Program-made: the position numbers and the translations under genes
Notes under the pieces: generated by a model
Told to the model about the DNA's origin: nothing
The model's input: the letters and a program-made list of their open reading frames with translations, nothing else
The model's database searches: none
Source of the DNA: Agelas oroides
Taxonomy: Eukaryota; Porifera; Demospongiae; Agelasida; Agelasidae
DNA: 64,000 nucleotides
Direction of reading: 5' to 3'
Assembly (NCBI GenBank): GCA_949130485.1
Contig: OX422203.1
Span: 1,827,178 to 1,891,177 of the forward strand
In this document: in pieces, positions 56,501 through 64,000 of the stretch
Numbering within the stretch: position 1 is the stretch's first letter
How the letters are laid out: every line of letters begins with the position of its first letter

Positions 56501-59500
56501 AGCTTGTGCTCGGTTGCTCGTCTGATACTTTGTGTGTGGAGCCGTCACCTATATCTGGCTCCTCACCACTCGGCTGTCCAGATGCTCTCTTTGAGAGGTT
56601 GAACACAACTGGCAAAGTGAAATAAGTTATACTAAGAGCATACAGTGTATGACAAAGCCTTGCAAAGCCTTACAGTTGTATGGCAAAGTCTAGAAAGACC
56701 TCATAAACACATCCAACATGAAATTTAGAAAAGGGACTCTCCATTCAAACAAACCTTTCTCTTCCTCGTTTTCCCTCTGCAGTTCTGTGTACATAGGTGT
56801 CTCTTCCTATAGAGCAGTAATAAGTACATACCAGAAGACAGAGGTTAAAGGTTGAAGAAATACTAGCCTCACTCCCAAACAGAGAAGAGAAGGGAGTATG
56901 AAAATATGAGCTTACTTCCGGCTTGCCGGCTGTAGCTCTGGCAATTTGTTCCTCTATCATCTTCTGGCTTCTCTCTTCATCGTCTTTGTCCATCTTCTCC
57001 TTCTTAGCCGCTGCCTAGCAAAATAAAAGAGAAGACTTTGAAAAGGGTATGATTGAGTCTGATGACTCCTATGTACATGCCAGTATGAGTTCAGAACCTC
57101 CCATCCAAATCCCCCGTCCTATTCCTTCCACTCTCTTCCCTTCTCCCTCCATCCTCCACTCCTCCCCCCACTTTCCATCCTATATCCCACCCTTCCTTAT
57201 GATCTTCCACCCTTCCCTCTGCCCTCCACCCGGATGGCTAAACAATTTCTATAATGAGTTGAAAAGTGTGACTTTAAACATGGAGTAGCCTCACTCCCAG
57301 GCCCATACAGCCACAAGGCTACAGTAGACATTATGGTAATGGAGTCCAGATTCCAGTTGGGTGAGGTTCATGAACGCTTGGTTTTGCCTTGCAACCTTAT
57401 CCCAGTGGCACTTAAGCTTCACAGGACGTCCAGTGTACACCAAACTCACCGCCTGTCTGGCGAGAGCCTCCGGGCTCCTGTCAATGTACTTGATGAACCA
57501 TCCCTTTGGGGTTGGTTCCACCTCACACAGACCTGGAGGAAGAAGCAGTGTATGATCCTTGCATCTGAGACAACGGGTGATAACTTACCTTCCCTTCCAA
57601 GCCACTTCACAAACCCTGTGAGGGTTACCCACTGTGGACAGGAGTAGGAGGGGGAGGGAGAGGGGGAGGGAGGAGGAGAGGGGATGAGGAAGGAGAAGAA
57701 GAGAGGAAGGAGGAGTGGGGAGGGAGAAGAAAGGAGGGAGGAGGGAGAAGGAGGAGGGACAAAGGAGAAGGGAGGAAAGGGAGGAGAGAGGGAGAGGAAG
57801 AAAGGAGAAGAGAGGAGGAGGGAAGGAGAAGGGAGAGGGGAGGAGGGAGGATGGGGGAGGGAGGAGAGGAAAGGAAGGAGGAAAGGGGAGAAGAGAGGAA
57901 AGGGAGGAGGGAGTGGGGAAAGATGAAGAGTGTAACGGCAAAATAGTCAGACTTGCCATTCTTTTATAGCTCATGTAACCGAGTGCATGATCTGGAGAGG
58001 TCAAAGGTCATACATCACCAAGCGTCCACCTACTCTTGTCGCATTCATGTGAAAATGGTTCTTGTCTTTGATATACTGTTGATAAACTTCATTTGCGTGA
58101 ACCCTGCGGGTACCTGAGAACAGAGAATGTGATAAAGCCATCATGGTTACATGGCTTATGAGGATCCGATTTCCTTCCCTTTCTCTCTCCCACCTCTCTT
58201 CCTCCTACCCTTCCTCCCCACTTGAAATGGCATACATGTGACAAAGGTTGGGGGTGAGGTTATAGGTGGAGCCGTTCGTTGTGTGTACAGCACTTCACTT
58301 ACCATACTGTCTTGAAAGGAGGAACATAAAGTCTCGCAAAAACTCACTGCATATCAAAAGAGAGGGGAAGAATACAAGATTTCATACTTTAGCAATCTAC
58401 GTCACACATTTAGTCAAATTTTGTCGCCTGTGTACTTCAATACCATCTTACATGTGCTCGAAAAAAATATTTATTCAAAGGAACTGAATAGCCAGGATCC
58501 AGATCCAATGAGGTACATTGTATGATAACCAGAAATTGTGAGGGCTAGCAGTTTCAAGCCCATGTTTTTGTTCCCAGCCCATGTTTTTGTTCTTCAGTTT
58601 GTGTTCACAGAACGGAAACGGGGACAAGGCTAATTGGTTGCCTGGTGTTTGTGGCTCAGTGTTCAGATCAAGCAATGGCAGCTCAGACCAGAAGTCCAGG
58701 GTTTACTTGTCAGTGACTTCCGGCTTTTCACTTTTCTCTATTTTGTCTCAAACCATCAAATAATCATTTAGTATACTACCGTATAGCGCAAAATTTTCGA
58801 GGGTCTAAATTTTCGCGAATAGCAATTTTTGAAGATTTCGTTGAAATAATTTTGCGAATTCGCTGCACGCGCACACTGCATGCTGCATGTCAAAAATTTT
58901 CATTGAAATATTTTCGTGAACGGTTGAAAATTCGCGAAATTGAAGACCCGCGAAAATTTAGTGCTATACGGTATGCTGAAGGTGCCTAATAGAACACCGT
59001 ACAACATAGTAGTAAATGCATGACAATTTTCATCTCCTACTCTTTCTGTTCCATACATTAACAATCTTCCCAAGATCATTGGCCAACAATTTGTCCAGTG
59101 ATTCTACACATCTCAACAAGTTTGATAAGCTGGCCACCTTACGAAGCTTAAAATCAAAATTTTCCTGGAGGAGCATATCCCCAGAACATCCCTAGATATT
59201 GGCGTTCCTACAAAGTACCATTTTACTTCCTTGTTCCCCCCCTCCCCCCTTACTTGGTATACTCTGATTACAACCCCCTCTTGAAAAATCTTATAAATGA
59301 ATCTCTGGTATATATACTGCACATGCAGTACTGAATGCTTCAGTATCACATCTGGCAGTCATTTCCAGAAAGTGGATAGAAACTGGATGTGAGCTTACTC
59401 GGAGAAAGCATGAATGTATCTGCCAGGGTTTTCTGCCACTAGTAGCAGCTGTCTCTGGTGAGACTCTGACATTGTGTGACACTTGAATCCATTCTGTGGT

Positions 59501-59925
59501 GAGAGGAGGGGGGAAGGGAGAGAGAAAGAAGGGAAAGGGGGGGAGGTGGGGGAAGGAGTAGGAGGAGGATTAGAGATGAGAAGTAATGAGAGATGGGACT
59601 CATGGGAGCTATGCATTAAATCGCCCAAGCTATTTGATCACATGAGTTGAAGGGCTATTTTCCCTAATGTATCCATGTACATATGTATCTAGCTATTCAT
59701 CCATCACGACTATATCCCACTCCACTATATGATTATATCATTTTGGAAAAGACCACAGGTTCCCTTGTACACCCACGTCGGTGAAGGGGGTAGTCCAAGT
59801 TCTGTCCTCACCTCATCCCTGCACTGTTTCTGGCACATCTGACAGTACCAGCGCAGCTTCTGGAGCCCCTTGGACTTTATCCGGTTGGCAATAGCTTTGG
59901 GCGTCAGCCAGTCGTGTTTCGGCAT
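53545..59925 (-). CDS. KIN: KIN17 DNA/RNA-binding protein (15 exons, 459 aa, complete)
   Basis: Exons in transcript order: 59925-59812, 59493-59399, 58346-58303, 58113-58034, 57631-57589, 57532-57450, 57014-56916, 56806-56755, 56608-56365, 55644-55552, 55038-55002, 54733-54680, 54281-54113, 53789-53689, 53616-53545. All phases agree (459 codons). KIN17 is a nuclear protein of replication, DNA-damage response and pre-mRNA processing. It shows the KIN17 N terminus (LTPKAIANRIKSKGLQKLRW), a C2H2-type zinc finger (C28, C31, H44, H50) and the winged-helix region 51-160 with WLGREGLCEVEPTPKGWFI. A basic/acidic helix follows, then a Ser/Gly/Glu-rich linker from exon 9 that is longer than in vertebrates (about 393 aa in human). 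The C-terminal tandem SH3/KOW domains contain MIDSGDKLKIDQAHLETVIP, VLVVNGAYRG and VPYEDISKL. The introns are rich in purine/pyrimidine tracts. Confidence 0.98.
55140..55550. repeat. Pyrimidine-rich tract on + strand (purine-rich in the KIN17 transcript)
   Basis: Long C/T-only sequence of 'cctccctcttccatccc' type in KIN17 intron 10, next to the donor of exon 10. The overlapping Arg/Gly/Glu-rich ORFs on the minus strand are low-complexity artefacts. Confidence 0.9.
57640..57930. repeat. Purine-rich tract (pyrimidine-rich in the KIN17 transcript)
   Basis: 'gggagggaggaggagagggg'-type sequence just upstream, in the transcript sense, of the acceptor of KIN17 exon 5. Confidence 0.9.
58778..58974. 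mobile_element. MITE with 'TACCGTATAGCGC' inverted ends
   Basis: 'taccgtatagcgcaaaattt' plus 'tcgaggg' pairs with 'gacccgcgaaaatttagtgc' plus 'tatacggta'. It is related to the element at 20692-20919. It lies in KIN17 intron 2. Confidence 0.85.
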
Positions 59926-60420
59926 CTCTGCGACTTGTGTACAAGAGTCGAGGCTTACTGTGTGACACTGTTTCGGGCCTGTAAACACTGGACAAAACCG
60001 GAGTCCGGACCGGGTGCGATCCCAGACTACGATCGGGCATGGAATCGTGGTAGAGTAGTCACGTGCAAGACGCACCCAGCCAACGCCTCTTTTACACGTG
60101 AACCACGCCCCGTCTAATTTTGTGATCACAAAATTGGACGGGGCGTGGTTCACAAGTATTCACGGGTGTTTCATTACAACGGCCGCATGGACAAAAAGTT
60201 GTAATTGAAATTTTTTCGTACCGCATGGCAACTGCGTAGCAACGCGCTTCCGCGATGTTTCCGGTTTTTAAACAAACTCCTCCCACACCAAGCGCGTGAC
60301 TTCTAGCGCGTGGTGCACAGAGGCAGCTGAAGCTGCTGTCCATGTTGTGGCGAATGGCGCAAACCCGGTGAAAATCGGTGGTTCAGTTGCCAAGGTACAT
60401 CTCCGCGAGTGGCACGCGTT
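59926..60420. promoter_or_regulatory. KIN17 promoter region, CpG-rich, possibly bidirectional
   Basis: The region upstream of the KIN17 start is clearly richer in CpG than the flanks. At 60303-60396 a plus-strand frame (AAEAAVHVVANGANPVKIGG) runs to a GT at 'gccaag|gtacat' but has no ATG. A plus-strand transcript may therefore start here, but this is weak evidence. Confidence 0.4.
60098..60153. mobile_element. Compact palindromic element 'GTGAACCACGCCCCGTC'
   Basis: 'gtgaaccacgccccgtctaa' plus 'ttttgtgatcacaaaa' is followed by 'ttggacggggcgtggttcac', a nearly perfect palindrome of 56 bp centred on 'tgatca'. It lies in the KIN17 upstream region. Confidence 0.75.
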
Positions 60421-60429
60421 TTAAGTTGT

Positions 60430-61500
60430 GTTTTGGGCTCTCTCTGGATGAAGAAGAAGTTTTGTGAAGGATGAAAAACACTCATTTGTGAAGCTCTAGG
60501 CTTGTACTCGGTGGCACATGTGAAGTGGGGCTACTTAGAATTTTTTGGTGGTAGATACACACTGTTCAAGTTGGCACCTTGGTGAGTCAATGTAAGTTCA
60601 CTACAGTAGCTATTAACTTGATATACTGAAGTTGAGTTGTGCATCTAATATGCTAAAAGAGACAAGAAAGCACAAATTGTAATGAGAATATGATACTAAG
60701 GTATGAGGCAAGGTGTGGTCACTTCCATAGGCGCAGATTTACGTTTGCGCCTGGGTAGTCTCGTGCCCAGACTATTTTCTGCCTGGGGTCAATATTTTTG
60801 ACTAAAAATCTTCTTTGACCCCATGACCACACTGCTGCTTGTGACTGACTTTGGCAGAAGTTAGTAACATTATGTCTTAAGCTAAAATTTTGCTGTGCTT
60901 TTTTTACTTTTTAGTGGTGTATGGAGCACTATGATAAGCCACACCTCTTTACTCAGCAGCGTCGCCAAGCCCAGTTGTAAACACACTATTTGTTGAGTAT
61001 TAGTTTCTCATCAGGCACTTTCGCTGAAGTTCATGCGAGCAGGTGGCCATTACCATTATAACATTCGTCGACCGCAAAACAGTTTGGCTCCTGGACTTGA
61101 GAGACCACACCTCCTATGAAATAATCAGGAAATATAGCATCTGTGGGGTGAGCGCTCCCGATGTGTTCAGGAAGGAGACATCTTTTAGCTGGTTTGCAAT
61201 ATGCTCAAACTGACTGCAACTCAACAGTACCGACGCATACAGAGCAAGAGATTGACAATTATGGCGATAATGGGCCGGTGAAGCAGGTCCCAAAAAAGCG
61301 TGCGTGCAGGGAATGAGAAACTTATATTCAACAGGTAATAGCCTAAATACCACCCCTTGACTGGAAAACATTATGCATTATGTAGTTGAATACTGGAGAC
61401 AGTTTCTAACTACTGTAGAATGGGGGACCGGGTACATGCAACATGATGGTCTGAGTGTCCCTCTCGATTTTGTAGTTGGAGCAGCCCTCAGTGTTGGAAT
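60430..61500. other. Stretch without supported genes
   Basis: I see no convincing exon. Isolated ORFs such as 61373-61570 have ordinary composition but no recognisable domain or splice frame. Confidence 0.4.
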
Positions 61501-61521
61501 GCCAACTATTTTCTTCTCCAA

Positions 61522-61865
61522 GTGGTGGCACGAGATGTTGATGGTGCAATGTTGGTCAACAATGTGCTGACACAGCTTGCATTGCAGATCCGAGAGGGAA
61601 ATTGGACACAGGCTGAGAAAATCTGGAGACGTAGAGTTAGCCATGCAGCTGGCAGGACTGATGGTAAGTGTATGCTGCATGGTTTCCATTCTCTCTTGGC
61701 CTACCAAAAGGTTTTTGTGCTGTCATTGCCTCCCTCCTCTTAGAGATAATGCTAAAAAAATTTTGAATATTGTGCAGGAGAGGGATCCCCTGAAAAAGAC
61801 ACAGTGCCGTCTGTCTCTCGGATGTTGGCAGTCAAGTCTACATCTGCTGCAGTGCCAATTGGAAG
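61522..61865 (+). CDS. Two joined exon candidates of an unidentified gene
   Basis: The first candidate exon ends at 61663 and encodes VARDVDGAMLVNNVLTQLAL, then QIREGNWTQAEKIWRRRVSH and AAGRTD. The second, 61778-61865, joins in phase 1 and continues EGSPEKDTVPSVSRMLAVKS and TSAAVPIGR up to a GT donor. The composition is protein-like and the splice phases fit. Neither the start nor the following exons could be placed. I do not recognise the family. Other frames of the same DNA are open too, so this is tentative. Confidence 0.35.
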
Positions 61866-62818
61866 GTGTTGGAGTGTGCCTTCTGGCTGGTGCCAATGTC
61901 TGCCACAACAGATTTCTGTACTTTTTTATTTACACTGTGCATACTACTTCCGTGCCTTTCCACACACCCAGCAAGCTAACTGATTTTGATGGTATTTTAT
62001 GCTTTCTCTACTCCCCCCCAAAAATTATAAGTTGACTATAATACATTGGGAAATGAAGTACCGCCTTCTTACTACACTTTTGCGCATAAATTGTAATTGT
62101 AAAAACTTTCAGCTTTTAGTGGGGGAGGAAACCATACAGCTCCTTCGCGTGGATGGTTTGCGTAGGGTGATAATTATAGCATGCGCAGTTCACTTAGCCC
62201 GTAGCAGCTGCTGCGCGGATGTGTCCATGGTGATTTGCATGGGACGAATCAGATCTAGGTAAGTAGATATTTGCTATACCATGCGTGGTTGCAAGAGTGG
62301 TGCCTTGGCAACATGGTGCCTGAACGACGCGAAGGCTGCCATGGCTACTTGTAGTGTACCGGAAATGTTTGCGTGTTTATCTAATTACGCGCTATGTCTC
62401 GAATGAAACACCCGTGTATTCACGATCACTATATAACACGCGCGCACCAATAAAGCGCGGAGTGGTTGCATCATCACCAGCTGTAAGAGTTTCTCTGTGC
62501 TGCGAACGGATTTGGAAGGATCGTATCTGGTCAGAAACACCTCATCAGTTTAATACGGTACTGCATGTGTTTGTGAAATAGATTAGAAGTTTACAAATTA
62601 TGAGGTGTAAATTAATGAACTTCTATATGTACACGTACTTCAGTATGATAGTGAAGAGTAGCCATTCCCACAATGTTCTACATATTAATAGTTAGCACCA
62701 CCACCTAGCAGCTTTTTTTTTTGCATGATATTGCAGTCCCCAGCACACCGGTCACCCTGGGTAGCTGATGAAGGTCTCATACAGCAACACATATAAACAT
62801 CTAGGCCTCTGCATTCAG

Positions 62819-63031
62819 GGAGATGTGGTTTTTATGTGTATATGTAACTCATCTGGTAAGACCAGGGGTCTGCTAGGAGAGAGTTTTGATGTCTGGGATC
62901 CCAATGAAGTTGGCACAGGGTTTACCAGACTAGACTTTCAGCTCAAAAGGTATCATCATCTGAGCTGCTTTCATCCAGAATTGGCAGCTAATGGATGGAT
63001 CTGCCCAGTTTGTGAAACAAGTGTTGGGTAA
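62819..63031 (+). CDS. Candidate terminal exon with Cys/His-rich end
   Basis: An acceptor at 62817-62818 opens the frame GDVVFMCICNSSGKTRG..., then DVWDPNEVGTGFTRLDFQL and KRYHHLSCFHPELAANGWIC, ending PVCETSVG and a stop. The HHLSCFHPEL...GWICPVC stretch resembles the second half of a PHD-type zinc finger, but the first half is not clear. It may be the 3' exon of the gene whose exons lie at 61.5-61.9 kb, or a transposon fragment. Confidence 0.3.
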   Translation, partial: GDVVFMCICNSSGKTRGLLGESFDVWDPNEVGTGFTRLDFQLKRYHHLSCFHPELAANGWICPVCETSVG

Positions 63032-63154
63032 AGCAAGGAGTAATCACTTATATGAGATATCAATTATGATGAATTGAATGTGGAATATTTCAAGGATGTA
63101 AATTGTGTACATGTACTTGCATACATACAACAGAAAACGAAGCCAACTGACATA

Positions 63155-63373
63155 ATGACTTCACTACTCCCACGATCCCTGTCAAGGAAGCTTCAAAGGA
63201 GCCCTATTTTGGCTTCTTTATCGAGGACTTCCTGGGGTATGATGTTCTTGACAACACCTCCCCATGCAAAGCAGCCTGTGCTTGCCATTCGCAGGGAGGA
63301 GAGTAGTGTATGGGAACGAAGGGCGCCACTCAACCCACACCATGTGCAGAATGTGATCCAGAGTGGTGTTAAG
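63155..63373 (+). CDS. AASS: AASS first coding exon (alpha-aminoadipic semialdehyde synthase), partial
   Basis: AASS is the bifunctional mitochondrial enzyme (lysine-ketoglutarate reductase plus saccharopine dehydrogenase) that starts lysine breakdown. This 73-codon exon begins with a basic, Ser/Leu-rich probable mitochondrial presequence (MTSLLPRSLSRKLQRSPILA). It then enters the reductase domain: PVLAIRREESSVWERRAPLN followed by PHHVQNVIQSGVK, close to the vertebrate 'VLAVRRED..WERRAPL.P.H' start. It ends in phase 0 at a GTTAGT donor. No further exons fall in the remaining 630 bases, so the gene continues beyond the window. An in-frame GTG-start extension upstream (from 63074) is probably 5' untranslated. 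Confidence 0.85.
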
Positions 63374-63411
63374 GTTAGTGTTATATCTCGTAGATTTGGA
63401 GCTAGCACCCT

Positions 63412-63533
63412 CTAGTCTCATCCCCAGTCCAATCCCAGATCTTAGCTTGCAGCTCCAGCTCCATGGAGAAAAATTTTCCATGGAGCTGTGGAGAATTTAA
63501 GATAAAATCTGGGAGTGGCCTGGGACAAGGCTA
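63412..63533. mobile_element. TAGCCTCG-family fold-back element in AASS intron 1
   Basis: 'tagtctcatccccagtcc' plus 'atcccagat' pairs with 'atctgggagtggcctgggac' plus 'aaggcta'. An inner palindrome 'agctccatggagaaaa'/'ttttccatggagct' forms the tip. Confidence 0.8.
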
Positions 63534-64000
63534 AGCACCCTCAAGGTTTGGGAAGAGGGCAAACCATCTTCTCTGGAATTTAATTTATTTGCACAGACTA
63601 TACACATAGCAGCTCACACTAAGCAATTATGGTTTCACAGTGCATTTACGCCTCTCAATTTCCCATGGAGCCAGTAAAATAAATAGTGATCAGCCAGCTC
63701 TTTTTTGAGGAGAGAGTCCCGAAAATGAGGTGCAATGTAGTGAGTTTAGGAGCTATATGTGTATGGGAAGAGAGCAGTCTAGTGCCACCTCCAGGACGTG
63801 TATGCCTACAAGTAGCTTGCCGCCAGCAGTTATGGTTTCACAGCTCTTTTGCACTTCACAATTTCCCATTGGGCCTTTTGTGGAAGGTAACCGGACCCTT
63901 CCCTGTGGAATGGGGTGTGATGTGCAGGTTGTAGGGTGTGTGTGCATGTGCAGGTTTGATAGTTTAAAGTACATGTAACTTGTGTTTTTTTTTGATTACA
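63534..64000. other. AASS intron 1 (continues past the window)
   Basis: There is no exon match to the next AASS segment. Two similar segments occur: 'attatggtttcacagtgcat' plus 'caatttcccatggagcc' near 63627, and 'gttatggtttcacagctctt' plus 'caatttcccattgggcc' near 63829, an internal duplication of about 200 bp spacing. Confidence 0.5.

Overview
The window is nuclear DNA of an invertebrate animal, most plausibly a sponge (demosponge-like). The genes have GT-AG introns, often under 150 bp. They are animal genes (ARL8, SLMAP, KIN17, AASS, a mu-type GST), packed on both strands with short shared promoters, and they sit among many small fold-back transposons, SINEs and minisatellites. A family of secreted coiled-coil proteins with an unnamed C-terminal module, which I recall mainly from sponge, cnidarian and lancelet gene sets, also fits. 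The species cannot be named from sequence alone.

Layout. 0.4-5.9 kb (+): an unrecognised Lys/Arg-rich, probably nuclear protein in five exons, with a 35-bp minisatellite in one intron. 6.6-9.3 kb (-): a small PH-domain protein. 12.3-19.8 kb (-): ARL8, seven exons, complete, with a last intron of about 3.8 kb full of repeats. 20.05-23.3 kb (+): a mu-like glutathione S-transferase, 11 exons, sharing a 237-bp divergent promoter with ARL8. 23.9-34.9 kb (+): an SLMAP-like protein, 21 exons, with an N-terminal FHA domain, long coiled coils and a C-terminal tail anchor. 35.8-49.7 kb (+): a local cluster of a secreted protein family with two intact five-exon copies, several broken copies, a POT/SLC15-like transporter between them and a LINE remnant. 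50.5-52.4 kb (+): an ADP/ATP-carrier pseudogene with two frameshifts and a TTAA-flanked transposon inside its coding sequence. 53.5-59.9 kb (-): KIN17, 15 exons, complete. 61.5-63.0 kb (+): exon candidates that I cannot identify. 63.15 kb to the window edge (+): the first coding exon of AASS (lysine catabolism).

For the main multi-exon genes I joined exons by reading frame. Splice phases agree at every junction and the lengths come out whole (ARL8 gives exactly 186 residues). These genes do not form one pathway: ARL8 is a lysosome-transport GTPase, SLMAP a STRIPAK/Hippo adaptor, KIN17 a DNA/RNA-binding protein, GST a detoxification enzyme and AASS a mitochondrial enzyme. I see no clear undescribed multi-gene system. 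The most interesting items are a TTAA-bounded composite insert that carries a HIRAN-like ORF with its own inverted repeats plus a 0.3-kb palindrome inside one gene's intron, the carrier pseudogene broken by a piggyBac-like element, the partly decayed gene cluster, and two GC-AG introns in adjacent genes.
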